Below are positions 51,407-59,852 of a stretch of 64,000 bases of DNA, in pieces. How positions within the stretch are numbered: position 1 is the first letter of the stretch; every line of letters starts with the position of its first letter. The notes beneath the pieces are model-generated. The model made no database searches and had not been told where the DNA came from. It saw nothing but the letters and a program-made list of their open reading frames with translations. Source of the DNA: Devosia sp. XK-2 (GTDB taxonomy: Bacteria; Pseudomonadota; Alphaproteobacteria; Rhizobiales; Devosiaceae); NCBI RefSeq assembly GCF_037113415.1, contig NZ_CP146608.1:1-64000 (forward strand). Direction: 5' to 3'. The translations under genes were made by a program, and so were the position numbers.

Positions 51407-52195
51407 ATGACCCTCAAATCGCTGCTTCTCGCTGGCGCTGCGCTGGCTCTCGTCACTGTGCCCGCTGCCGCGCAGGACCTGCCGGACCTTGGCGGCCGCA
51501 CCATTCACGCCGTCACCGAAAATGCCTATTACCCGCTCAACTTTGCTGACGCGGACGGGCAGGGTATCGGGCTCGAATATGACGTCATCAACGAGGCCGC
51601 CAAGCGCCTCAACGCCAAGGTGGAATGGGACCTGACCGCCTGGGACGTGATGATCGAAAGCGTGCGTACCGGCCAGTTCGATATTGGCGCCGACGGCATC
51701 ACCATCACCGAGGAGCGTGAAGAGCAGATCGACTTCACCACCCCCTTCATCACGGTCGAGCAATATTTCCTGGTACGCGCCGATGAAGAGCGCATCACCG
51801 GGCCGGAAAGCTTTGCTGAAAACACCGACCTGCTCTTCGGAGCCCAGGCTGGGACCTCGTCCTTCTATACGGCCATCTATGATGTGCTTGACGGCGACGA
51901 AGCCAATCCGCGGGTCAAGACTTTCGACAGCTTTGGCGCGGCGGTCCAGGCCGTCAAATCGGGCGATGTCGATGCGGTGATCGCCGACCAGGCAGCCTCC
52001 GCCGGCTATATCGGCGCCGATCCGGGCGCCTTCAAACAGGCCGGCGCCGCCATCAAGTCCGACCCCTTCGGTTTCATCCTGACGCCCGGCTCGGACCTGG
52101 TCGAACCCTTCAACGCCGCCATTGCCGCCATGAAGGCCGATGGCTGGCTCGACGAACGCATCAATTACTGGTTCTTCGAATACGCGGCGGAGTAA
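51407..52195 (+). CDS. Amino-acid ABC transporter substrate-binding protein
   Basis: A 262-residue family 3 solute-binding protein with a signal peptide (MTLKSLLLAGAALALVTVPA, near AAAQ). Typical motifs are YYPLNFADADGQGIGLEYDV, VEWDLTAWDVMIESVRTGQF, DIGADGITITEEREEQIDFT and VDAVIADQAASAGYI. Substrate is an amino acid or similar small polar compound. The permease gene is 212 bases downstream, with a palindromic element between; no ATPase gene is in reach. Confidence 0.9.
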   Translation: MTLKSLLLAGAALALVTVPAAAQDLPDLGGRTIHAVTENAYYPLNFADADGQGIGLEYDVINEAAKRLNAKVEWDLTAWDVMIESVRTGQFDIGADGITITEEREEQIDFTTPFITVEQYFLVRADEERITGPESFAENTDLLFGAQAGTSSFYTAIYDVLDGDEANPRVKTFDSFGAAVQAVKSGDVDAVIADQAASAGYIGADPGAFKQAGAAIKSDPFGFILTPGSDLVEPFNAAIAAMKADGWLDERINYWFFEYAAE

Positions 52196-52407
52196 AGCGT
52201 TCAGCTTCTGGGTGCGTGGCCCACCCCAAGCTCACTCCCTCACATCGGGGGAAAGGCACAGGGGCCCGCGCCGAAGTTCATCGTCTCCCTCCCCCTTGTG
52301 GGCTTCGACCCGCCCCGAAGGGCAAATCTCTCCACTGGAGAGATTTGAAGGAAGAAGGATAAAGGGTGGGGGTAGCCACACCCGCCACACCCCCGTATTC
52401 ATCCTGA
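52196..52407. repeat. Palindromic REP-like element between binding protein and permease genes
   Basis: The gap contains a perfect 25-base palindrome, CAAATCTCTCCA-c-TGGAGAGATTTG (52323-52347), surrounded by GC-rich repeats (CGGGGGAAAGG, CCCTCCCCCTTGTGGG, GGGTGGGGGTAGCCAC). It belongs to the same family as the element at 20245-20269. It may uncouple binding-protein expression from permease expression. Confidence 0.75.
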
Positions 52408-53229
52408 ATGACCTACCGCCCCCGCCGCCCATCACTATTCGCACGCTTGCCATGGTGGCTGCTGGCCATCGGCCTGCTGTTCGTGCTGGGCCTTTGGGCC
52501 ATCACCACCGATGGCACTTATGCGGGGATTTTCCGCACCCTGTCGGGCGGCGTGGTCACCACGCTCTGGGTCACCATCCTGGCCTTTCTGGCGGCAACCG
52601 TTCTGGGCCTCGTCATTGCCCTGGCCCGCACTTCGGGCATTCGCGTCCTGCGCGAATTGGCCACCTTTTATGTCGAAATCATCCGCGGCATCCCCATTCT
52701 GGTCTTTCTGTTCTACATAGCCTTTGTCGCCGCCCCGGCCATGGTGGCCGGCTTCAACTGGCTCCTGGCGCCGCTGATCGATTGGGGGCTGGTCGCGCCG
52801 GCCACGGTACGGGGTTTCGACTTCGTCTGGCGCGCCATCTTCGCATTGACCGTCTGCTATGCCGCCTTCATTGCCGAAATTTTCCGTGCCGGTATCGAGG
52901 CGGTCGGGCGCGGCCAGGTCGAGGCGGCACGTTCGCTGGGGCTCAGCCGCTGGCATTGCTTTCGCCACATTATTTTCCCCCAGGCCCTGCGCACGATATT
53001 GCCACCGCTGGGCAATGATTTTGTCTCCATGGTCAAGGATTCAGCGCTGGTTTCGGCGCTGGGGGTGCAGGACATCACCCAATTGGGCAAGCTCTCGGCC
53101 TCATCGAGTTTTCTCTTTTTCGAGACCTATAATGTGGTGGCCTTCCTCTATCTCACCATGACCATCTCGCTTTCCCTGTTGGTACGCTGGCTCGAACGGG
53201 TGATGGACGGGCGGGTGGGGCGGAGCTGA
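52408..53229 (+). CDS. Amino-acid ABC transporter permease (HisM/GlnP type)
   Basis: A 273-residue polar-amino-acid permease with five or six helices. It has the family start TLSGGVVTTLWVTILAFLAA, EIIRGIPILVFLFYIAF, and the EAA loop GRGQVEAARSLGLSRWHCFR. Only one permease is present, so it would act as a homodimer or with a partner elsewhere. The start has no clear ribosome site because the palindromic element lies upstream. Confidence 0.9.
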   Translation: MTYRPRRPSLFARLPWWLLAIGLLFVLGLWAITTDGTYAGIFRTLSGGVVTTLWVTILAFLAATVLGLVIALARTSGIRVLRELATFYVEIIRGIPILVFLFYIAFVAAPAMVAGFNWLLAPLIDWGLVAPATVRGFDFVWRAIFALTVCYAAFIAEIFRAGIEAVGRGQVEAARSLGLSRWHCFRHIIFPQALRTILPPLGNDFVSMVKDSALVSALGVQDITQLGKLSASSSFLFFETYNVVAFLYLTMTISLSLLVRWLERVMDGRVGRS

Positions 53230-53255
53230 CCTCGATCTTTGCCAAAGTGCCGGGC

Positions 53256-53276
53256 CCCGCGGGTCGCGTCCGCGGG
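53256..53276. repeat. CCCGCGG-N7-CCGCGGG hairpin after the permease gene
   Basis: A perfect 7-bp stem with loop GTCGCGT, similar in form to the CCCTCGGG unit at 20742-20762. A REP-like element or weak terminator. Confidence 0.5.
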
Positions 53277-53348
53277 CGGCATGGCAGTTGACCTTGCGCC
53301 CGGCTCTCATACCCACCATGTTCCTCCTCATACCTTCCGGAGGACCCC

Positions 53349-53876
53349 ATGCATTCCATCGCCCGCCTCGCCATCATCGCCACGGCCGCCCTTGGCCTTG
53401 CCGCCTGCGGCAATCGCAATGAAGTGGGCAATGTCGGCGTCGACTGGACCGGCAATGATATCTCCATCGAGGCTATTGCCGATCCAGATGTCGAAGGCGT
53501 CGTCTGCCACCTCTCCTTTTTCAACCGCTCTTTCATCGATCGGTTGAGCCAGGGCAATTGGTTCGAGGATCCCTCCTATTCGGCGCTGGATTGCTCGGCA
53601 GTGGGGCCCATTACGGTGGGCGATATTCCACTGCGGGGCGGTGGCGAGGAGATCTTCAAGGAAGGTCGCTCCCTGATCTGGAAGTCGCTGCGCGTCACCC
53701 GCATTTATGACGCGGCCAACAATTCCCTGATCTATCTGGCCCATGCGCGCGAGATTCAGCAGGGTTCGGGCAAGATGAGCCTGTCGGTCGTGCCGCTCAA
53801 CGGACTGAACGTAACCTGGAAAAACGGGGCGCCTGCGGCTCAGCCGGCGGTCGAAGGCTCGGTGCTGGTGCAGTAG
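53349..53876 (+). CDS. creA: CreA family protein
   Basis: A 175-residue exported protein with a lipobox-like signal (MHSIARLAIIATAALGLAAC). The CreA pattern is clear: VGNVGVDWTGNDISIEAIAD, VEGVVCHLSFFNRSF, SALDCSAVGPI and KSLRVTRIYDAANNSLIYLA. The two internal Cys residues (VVCHL, LDCSA) are a conserved pair. CreA is widespread in Gram-negative bacteria and its function is unknown. Confidence 0.93.
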   Translation: MHSIARLAIIATAALGLAACGNRNEVGNVGVDWTGNDISIEAIADPDVEGVVCHLSFFNRSFIDRLSQGNWFEDPSYSALDCSAVGPITVGDIPLRGGGEEIFKEGRSLIWKSLRVTRIYDAANNSLIYLAHAREIQQGSGKMSLSVVPLNGLNVTWKNGAPAAQPAVEGSVLVQ

Positions 53877-54059
53877 TCACACCGGCCGGAGCCCAATTTC
53901 CGGCTGACGCATTTGCGCGACAATGGCTTGCCCGCATTGCCCGAAACAATGCAAAACCATTCCGCCCGCCGCCGCTTCAAGCGGGGGGCTTCAGCACGAT
54001 ATTCTCCTTATCGGAACCAGATAGCAGACCCGCTGCGAGGCGGGCAGAGGAAGACGACC

Positions 54060-54695
54060 ATGGCAATCCTGATCGGCGACACCGCCCCAGATTTCACCCT
54101 CGAATCCACCGAGGGCACCATCCACTTCCATGACTATATCGATGGGTCCTGGGCCGTCCTGTTCAGCCACCCCAAGAACTTTACGCCCGTCTGCACCACC
54201 GAACTGGGCTATACCGCCAAACTCAAGGACGAATTCGCCAAGCGCGGCGTCAAGGTTCTGGGTCTTTCGGTCGACAAGCTCGAAGACCATGCCGGCTGGG
54301 CCAAGGACATCGAAGAAACGCAAGGGTCGGCCCTCAATTTCCCGCTGCTGGCCGATACCCAGGGCGAAGTCGCGCGCAAATACGACATGATCCACCCCAA
54401 TGCCGACAATACGCTGACCGTACGCTCGCTCTTCGTCATCGGGCCGGACAAGAAGGTCAAACTCAAGATCGAATATCCCGCCTCCACGGGCCGCAATTTC
54501 GATGAGATCCTGCGCGTCATCGACAGCCTGCAACTGACCGCCAAGCACCAGGTCGCCACTCCGGTCAACTGGAAGCATGGCGAGGACGTCATCATTGTCC
54601 CGGCCGTGACCAATGAGGCGGCCAAGGACAAATTCCCCGGCGGCTGGAAGGAACTCAAGCCCTATCTGCGTATCGTGCCCCAGCCGCAGGGCTGA
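54060..54695 (+). CDS. 1-Cys peroxiredoxin (Prx6 type)
   Basis: A 211-residue peroxidase with IGDTAPDFTLESTEGTIHFH, the peroxidatic Cys45 in HPKNFTPVCTTELGY, and a long C-terminal arm (TPVNWKHGEDVIIVPAVTNE, PGGWKELKPYLR) typical of Prx6. No other Cys is seen in the protein, so it is of the one-Cys kind and needs an external reductant. ATG 54060 is chosen over the in-frame upstream ATG at 53913, which lacks homology. Two terminators follow. Confidence 0.96.
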   Translation: MAILIGDTAPDFTLESTEGTIHFHDYIDGSWAVLFSHPKNFTPVCTTELGYTAKLKDEFAKRGVKVLGLSVDKLEDHAGWAKDIEETQGSALNFPLLADTQGEVARKYDMIHPNADNTLTVRSLFVIGPDKKVKLKIEYPASTGRNFDEILRVIDSLQLTAKHQVATPVNWKHGEDVIIVPAVTNEAAKDKFPGGWKELKPYLRIVPQPQG

Positions 54696-54715
54696 CGCCG
54701 GCTTTACCGAGCCAA

Positions 54716-54784
54716 GGATCGGGCACGGCCCGATCCCGTTTTCTCCCTGACCAACTGGGCGGTGGCGAGGCCACTGCCCTTTTT
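54716..54784 (+). terminator. Two tandem intrinsic terminators after the peroxiredoxin gene
   Basis: The first stem is GGATCGGGC-acg-GCCCGATCC (54716-54736) followed by CGTTTT. The second is GGGCGGTGGC-gag-GCCACTGCCC (54757-54779) followed by five T. Confidence 0.88.
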
Positions 54785-55178
54785 GTTGCGCGATTTTCCG
54801 GGTCCTCCTGCCACATTCGCGCCCCATTACGGCGCGTTGCGGCTGAAACGGCTTAGGAAATGCCAGGATTTCCGGTCCTTATTCATGCAAAAAGCCAGCT
54901 TTGCTGGAACCGTTGCATCAAGGACACACCGGGCAAAGCCATTCCGCAATAGCGATGAATCGGTCGCCATCAAGGCGCCAGGGTCGCCCCGATGCGGATT
55001 CGCTTTCTAAGGTTTACCGATTCTCAATGGCCCCGCGCCGCGCAAACCGTCCGGTAATCTGCTGCCGCGCGGCCACAGACTGGGGCGGGAGGTCGCACCT
55101 GGCCGGAATCGCCCAGATTCGGGCCGCCAATGCCCTTATTGAAGCGGGCATCGACAACGACAGTGAGCCCCTGGACCA
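54785..55178. other. Intergenic stretch with no recognised gene
   Basis: About 390 bases between the peroxiredoxin terminators and the RlpA-like gene. I see no reading frame with coding character, no RNA gene and no clear repeat. The end includes the leader and presumably the promoter of the RlpA-like gene. Confidence 0.6.
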
Positions 55179-55535
55179 TTGACTAAGCATACCGTAATCG
55201 CCGCCGCATCGGCTGCAGCCCTTCTCGTCCTCTCCTCCTCTGCAGCCTATGCCCAATGTGGCGGCGCTTCCTGGTACGGCCCCGGATTTAACGGCAAGAT
55301 GGCCGCCTCCGGAGAAATCTTCGACCAGAATGCCATGACCGCGGCGCACCGGACCCTCCCCTTCGGGACCAAGGTCGAAGTGACCGACCAGTCCACCGGA
55401 AAATCGGTGGAAGTAACCATCAACGACCGTGGCCCCTTCCACGGCAAGCGCATTATCGACCTGTCCAAAGGCGCCGCCGCCGCTCTGGGCTTCCAGAACA
55501 AGGGCGTCACCTCGGTCTGCATCGCGCAGAAGTAA
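55179..55535 (+). CDS. RlpA-like double-psi beta-barrel protein
   Basis: A 118-residue secreted protein with a signal peptide ([12 protein letters not shown]) and one double-psi beta-barrel: [55 protein letters not shown]. It matches the catalytic domain of RlpA septal lytic transglycosylases but lacks a SPOR domain. A Cys near each end of the mature part (QCGG, SVCIAQK) may form a disulfide. The start is TTG at 55179, chosen for lack of an ATG before the signal peptide; no strong ribosome site is visible. Confidence 0.88.
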   Translation: MTKHTVIAAASAAALLVLSSSAAYAQCGGASWYGPGFNGKMAASGEIFDQNAMTAAHRTLPFGTKVEVTDQSTGKSVEVTINDRGPFHGKRIIDLSKGAAAALGFQNKGVTSVCIAQK

Positions 55536-55590
55536 AGCCGGGAGCCTCTCCCGATTGGTTTGGGCCGCCCTCCGGGGCGGCCCTTTCTGT

Positions 55591-56553
55591 TCAGCGCAGG
55601 CCCAGCGCCTCAATGGCCTCGAGCTGTTCGGGTTCGAGTGGTCCAAGCCGTTCCGCCTGCAGCGCCTGGCGCAATTCGGCGCGGTTCTTGACCCCCAGCA
55701 CCAGCGTGTCGACGCCATTAATACCCAGCGCATAGCGATGCGCCACCAGCGCCGGGTCAACGCCCCATTGCTCGCAAAGGGCCCGATAGGGCTCAGCCCG
55801 GGCAAAATCGCGGCTGGTGGGCGAATTGTCCTGCCGGTCGAGCGATCGCGTCAAGGCGCCGGCCTGCACCGCCCGCACCCCCATCACGCCAACGCCTGCC
55901 GAGCGGGCTGCCGCGATGACGTCGCGCGGCCGCGGCTCAAGGCCGGTGCCGTTCATTTCGCCGGGGCTGTCGAGCAGATTGGCAATGGCCTGTACCGCGG
56001 CCGGCAAAGGCTCCTGGGACAGGGCCTCGATGGTGGCCGCGGCATGGTTGATGCCGGTAATTCCCCAATCGCCGATCAGCCCTTCGCGCACCAATTGCGC
56101 GAAGGCCGGCCGCACCGCGTCGCGATAGAGCGACAGCGCCGTCGACCGCTCATCCTTGGGTGGCTGCCCGGGTGGATAGTCGAAATCGTCGGGGCGGATT
56201 TCCGAATGCAGCAGCATCATATCGACCCGTTCGAGCCGCATGGCTTTAAGGCTCTCTTCCAGCGAGGCCCTGAGCTTTGGATAAACCTGGTCGGGTGCCA
56301 CCGTGCCCAGGCTGAACTTGGTCGTCACCCGGACCCCTTGCGGCAATTGTCCGGCAAAGGCCCTGCCAATCATCGCCTCGCAGATCTTGTAGCCCGGTGC
56401 CGCGTCGATCAGGGTGATACCGCCATCGACTGCCGCATGCAGGGTTGCTACCGCCTCCTCTTCCGAGGTCGGCCCCCAGACCTGGCCAATACCGCCCCCG
56501 CCAAGGGTCAGCCGGCTGACCGCACCAAATCGTCCCAATTGATTGGTTTGCAT
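55591..56553 (-). CDS. Aldo/keto reductase (1)
   Basis: A 320-residue AKR-fold NADPH-dependent oxidoreductase: LTLGGGGIGQVWG, DGGITLIDAAPGYKICEAMI with the catalytic Tyr, MLLHSEIRP with the catalytic His and GDWGITGINHA. It is more distant from the next two reductases. The C-terminal region has VLGVKNRAELRQAL. ATG 56553 follows AAGGAG. It is the last of three AKR genes on this strand, 78 bases after the second. Substrate unknown. Confidence 0.9.
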   Translation of the reverse strand: MQTNQLGRFGAVSRLTLGGGGIGQVWGPTSEEEAVATLHAAVDGGITLIDAAPGYKICEAMIGRAFAGQLPQGVRVTTKFSLGTVAPDQVYPKLRASLEESLKAMRLERVDMMLLHSEIRPDDFDYPPGQPPKDERSTALSLYRDAVRPAFAQLVREGLIGDWGITGINHAAATIEALSQEPLPAAVQAIANLLDSPGEMNGTGLEPRPRDVIAAARSAGVGVMGVRAVQAGALTRSLDRQDNSPTSRDFARAEPYRALCEQWGVDPALVAHRYALGINGVDTLVLGVKNRAELRQALQAERLGPLEPEQLEAIEALGLR

Positions 56554-56631
56554 GAATGTCTCCTTGAAATGTGAAATGGTCAGGACCAGGTTCTGTTCGT
56601 CGCGCAGCATGTCAGGTGCATATCGGTCTGT

Positions 56632-57621
56632 TCAGGCACTTTCGGCCTCGGCATCCAGCACCGCCTCGATTTCCGCCATCACCGCGGGCGGCAGCAGGCC
56701 CTTTTCCAGTGCGCCCAGATTGTCACGCACCTGCGCCTCGGTCTTGAAGCCGGGAATGGGCAGGATATGGTTGCCCTGCGCCAACACCCAGCCCAGGGCG
56801 CCTTGGGCGATGCTGCGGCCTTCGACGCACAACAAATCCCGGACGGCGGCGAGCCTGGCGGCATAGTCGGGATGCGCCTTGCCATCGGCAAAGAACGGCA
56901 CCCAGTCGAGATTTTCCCGGCGCACATCGCCTGGCGCCGTGCGCTGCCCGTCCTGATAGTGCCCACCCAAAAGGCCCATGGCCAGGGGCGAACGGATCAA
57001 GGCGGTCAGCCCCATTTCCGCGGTCCGGCGCACCAGTTCAGCATTGGGCTGAAACAGGTTGAGCCCTATTTCCACGCTTTCAAAGCCCGGCCGGTCGACC
57101 ACGCCGCCAATGCGGGACAGGTCGTCCGTGCACCAGCCATAGCTGGCCAGACGCCCCTGTTGCATGAGAATGTCGAGTGTATCGAAGGCGACGCGCGCCT
57201 CGTCCAGCGGCAGGTCGCCAATATGGAGCAGGACCATGTCGAGCCGGTCTCGCCTGAGATTGCGTCGCGACTCCTCGATCGATTGGGCAATGCCCGCCGC
57301 GGACAGGTCCACCGGCAGGCCCTCCCGCGTCTCATAGTCGCCACGAAAGCCGAACTTGGTGACAACCACGATGTCGTCTCGCTCCCCGAACACCTGCCCC
57401 AAAAGCTTTTCGGAATGACCGAAGCCATAGGCCGAGGCGGTATCGTAGAGTTTGGCGCCCATTTCATCGGCGACCTCAAGCGCGCGCAAGGACTGCCCAT
57501 CCTCGACACCGGCATAGGCAAAGGAAATGCCGCCGCCCATCTGCTTGCCGCCGATCGGCCAGCATCCCATGCCCAGGCGGGGTATGCTGCGGCCGTCCCA
57601 GAGGGTGATTGTCTCAGGCAT
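56632..57621 (-). CDS. Aldo/keto reductase (2)
   Basis: A 329-residue AKR: GMGCWPIGGKQMGGG at the start, LYDTASAYGFGHSEKLLGQV with the catalytic Tyr, VVVTKFGFRG with the Lys, DMVLLHIGDLP with the His. Its end, PIPGFKTEAQVRDNLGALEK, is nearly identical in DNA and protein to that of reductase 3. It overlaps reductase 3 by eight bases. Confidence 0.92.
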   Translation of the reverse strand: MPETITLWDGRSIPRLGMGCWPIGGKQMGGGISFAYAGVEDGQSLRALEVADEMGAKLYDTASAYGFGHSEKLLGQVFGERDDIVVVTKFGFRGDYETREGLPVDLSAAGIAQSIEESRRNLRRDRLDMVLLHIGDLPLDEARVAFDTLDILMQQGRLASYGWCTDDLSRIGGVVDRPGFESVEIGLNLFQPNAELVRRTAEMGLTALIRSPLAMGLLGGHYQDGQRTAPGDVRRENLDWVPFFADGKAHPDYAARLAAVRDLLCVEGRSIAQGALGWVLAQGNHILPIPGFKTEAQVRDNLGALEKGLLPPAVMAEIEAVLDAEAESA

Positions 57622-58609
57622 CCTGCATCTCCATGCCCAATATGGCCTCGATTTCCGCCATCACCGCAGCCGGCAGCGGGCCTTTTTCCAGCGCGCCCAG
57701 ATTGTCACGTACCTGCGCCTCGGTCTTGAAGCCGGGAATGGGGAAGGTGTGGGAGGACCTAGCCAATATCCAGCCCAGCGCCCCTTGCGCCGGGGTGCGG
57801 CCGCCGCTGGTCAATAGGTCTCTCAGGGCCGCCAGCCGCGCCAGGACCTCGGGCGTCGGCACGCCGTCCTTGAAGTGCCGGACCCAGGCATGCCCCGCCC
57901 CGCGCACATCGCTGCCCGGCAGGCGCGTGGAGGCATTGAACTTGCCCGAGAGCAGGCCCATGGCCAGCGGCGAGCGATTAAGGCTCGCCAAGCCTGCTTC
58001 CGCGCAAAGCGCCAGCATGTCCGGCCCATCATGGAGCACGCTGAGCTCCTGTTGGACGGCCGCGAAATGGGGATAGACCAGCATGCGCCGCGCGGCCTCG
58101 GCGTTGTCCGTGCTCCAGCCCCAGGCGCCGATGCGGCCGGCCTCGGCCAGCTTTTCCAGGGCCCCTGCCGCGGCGTCCGCCTCGGCCTCGGTCAAATCGC
58201 CCGGATGGATCTGGTAAAGGTCGATATGCTCGACCCCCAGGCGCTTGAGCGACTGGGCATTGGCCCAGTCGATATAATCGGGGCTGACATCGATGCCGAG
58301 CAGGGCCCGTTTGGCCTCGTCATAGGTAAAGCCGAACTTGGTGGCGATGATGGCCTCATCACGCCTCCCCTTGAGCGCCGCGCCCAGGACGCGTTCGCTG
58401 TGGCCGGTGCCATAGGCGTCGGCGCTGTCAAAGAGATTGGCGCCCAGGTCCAGGGCAATCTGCAAGGCCCGGATCGACTGGGCGTCATCGACATCGCCCC
58501 AGCCGTCATTGCGGCCATCGAGGGTAAAATGGCCACCAATGGCCCAGCCGCCCAGGCCAATGGCACTGGCTTTGCGATTGGTGCGTCCAAATGGGCGTTG
58601 TGTGATCAT
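57614..58609 (-). CDS. Aldo/keto reductase (3)
   Basis: A 331-residue AKR: IGLGGWAIGGHFTLDGR, NLFDSADAYGTGHSERVLGA, IIATKFGFTYDE, HIDLYQIHPGDL. It starts within the DUF1127 stop (ATGA overlap) and leads into reductase 2. The last 98 coding bases before the final codons (57645-57742) are about 94 percent identical by eye to the matching part of reductase 2. Confidence 0.92.
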   Translation of the reverse strand: MITQRPFGRTNRKASAIGLGGWAIGGHFTLDGRNDGWGDVDDAQSIRALQIALDLGANLFDSADAYGTGHSERVLGAALKGRRDEAIIATKFGFTYDEAKRALLGIDVSPDYIDWANAQSLKRLGVEHIDLYQIHPGDLTEAEADAAAGALEKLAEAGRIGAWGWSTDNAEAARRMLVYPHFAAVQQELSVLHDGPDMLALCAEAGLASLNRSPLAMGLLSGKFNASTRLPGSDVRGAGHAWVRHFKDGVPTPEVLARLAALRDLLTSGGRTPAQGALGWILARSSHTFPIPGFKTEAQVRDNLGALEKGPLPAAVMAEIEAILGMEMQDA

Positions 58610-58770
58610 TTGCCTGGTCCTTCCATCTCAATGCGGGCGACATAATCTTTGATGCAATCGCGCTCGATCCCCAGATCGGTCAGTAGCCGGTCATCGAGCA
58701 TGGACAGCTTGCGACGGGTGAAATTGCGCATGTGCCAGGCATAGAGCCGGCGGGTAATGGGTTCGAACAT
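58606..58770 (-). CDS. DUF1127 small protein
   Basis: A 54-residue protein, MFEPITRRLYAWHMRNFTRR followed by KLSMLDDRLLTDLGIERDCI, matching DUF1127 (Arg-rich first half, then LxxLDDRLLxDIGIxR). Members act as small RNA- or phosphate-related regulators in some alphaproteobacteria. ATG 58770 follows GAGGAG. Its stop overlaps the start of reductase 3, so it heads the reductase operon. Confidence 0.9.
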   Translation of the reverse strand: MFEPITRRLYAWHMRNFTRRKLSMLDDRLLTDLGIERDCIKDYVARIEMEGPGK

Positions 58771-58952
58771 CGGTCTTCTCCTCTGTCTGAGGCGCAGCCA
58801 GACCGGCCACGGCACTATGGAAATGCGCGTTGCATATTTGAATGTCTGATTGCGTCGGCAGATCGCGTCCACGACCTGCTGCCCAAACAATTGCGCAAAT
58901 TCAGATGGTCACGCTATAGTCAGGATCGAAATGCGCTTTGCAGGAATGAAAA

Positions 58953-59822
58953 ATGGATTTCTCCTGGGACGATTTGCGGCTCTTTCTCGACGTGGCGCGG
59001 CTCGGCGGTCTGAGCGCGGCGACACAGGTGACCGGCCTGTCGGCCGCCACTCTGGGCCGACGGGTCACCGCGCTGGAGCGCCAATTGGGCGAACCGCTTT
59101 TTGTGCGCAGCCAGACCGGCTACACCCTGACCCCGTCGGGGGAAGAATTGCTGATGCGCGCCGAGGAGGTCGAAGCGGCCATGCTTTCGCTCCGGCGCTG
59201 GAAGGATGGCGCAATCGGCGAGCGGGTGGTGCGCGTCTCGGCGGGGCCCTGGACCTCGGCCTTTCTCGCGCGCCATATCGGCCAGATATGGACCGCCTCG
59301 GATCGTTTCGGGCTCGAATTGGTGACCGCCAGCCACAAGGTCGATATCGGACGCCGCCATGCCGATATCGGCATCCGCAATGCCCGCCCCACAGAGCAAT
59401 GGCTGGCGGGGCGCCTGGTGGGCAAGGTGGCCTATGGGCTCTATGCCCGCCCCGAACTGATCAGCGGCGTGGCCGCTGGCTATTTTGTCGGTGTGGCCGG
59501 GGAAAGCAGCCAGACGCAATCCGCCCGCTGGCTGCATGCCCGCCATGGCGACCGCATCGCCACCCGCGGCAATGATGCCATGAGCGTGCTCGAGCTGGTG
59601 GCCGCCGGCGCGGGTATCTCGATCTTCCCTTGTTTCGTCGGCGATAGCGATCCGCGGATCGACCGTATGGCGGGTACCATCCCCGAGCTGGAGACCGAGC
59701 AATGGCTGGTCTGCCACCATGAGGAGCGTCATGCGCCGGCCGTGCGCGCCGTCACCGAGCGAATCGCCACCTTGATGCGCGAATTCGGCCCATTGTTCCG
59801 CGGCGAAACTGTTATTGACTAA
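58953..59822 (+). CDS. LysR-family transcriptional regulator
   Basis: A 289-residue regulator with the N-terminal HTH (DLRLFLDVARLGGLSAATQV, GLSAATLGRRVTALERQLG, PLFVRSQTGYTLTPSGEELL). The rest is a periplasmic-binding-like effector domain (ADIGIRNARPTEQWL). It is divergent from the DUF1127-reductase operon, with 182 bases between starts, so it probably controls that operon. The gap contains no obvious T-N11-A palindrome that I could fix with confidence. Confidence 0.92.
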   Translation: MDFSWDDLRLFLDVARLGGLSAATQVTGLSAATLGRRVTALERQLGEPLFVRSQTGYTLTPSGEELLMRAEEVEAAMLSLRRWKDGAIGERVVRVSAGPWTSAFLARHIGQIWTASDRFGLELVTASHKVDIGRRHADIGIRNARPTEQWLAGRLVGKVAYGLYARPELISGVAAGYFVGVAGESSQTQSARWLHARHGDRIATRGNDAMSVLELVAAGAGISIFPCFVGDSDPRIDRMAGTIPELETEQWLVCHHEERHAPAVRAVTERIATLMREFGPLFRGETVID

Positions 59823-59852
59823 GGTATCGAGAAAATATCCCGCATTAGAAGT

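Noticed and set aside
54762-55010. 82-codon open frame after the peroxiredoxin gene
   Set aside because: It starts within the second terminator hairpin and has no ribosome site or homology I can see.
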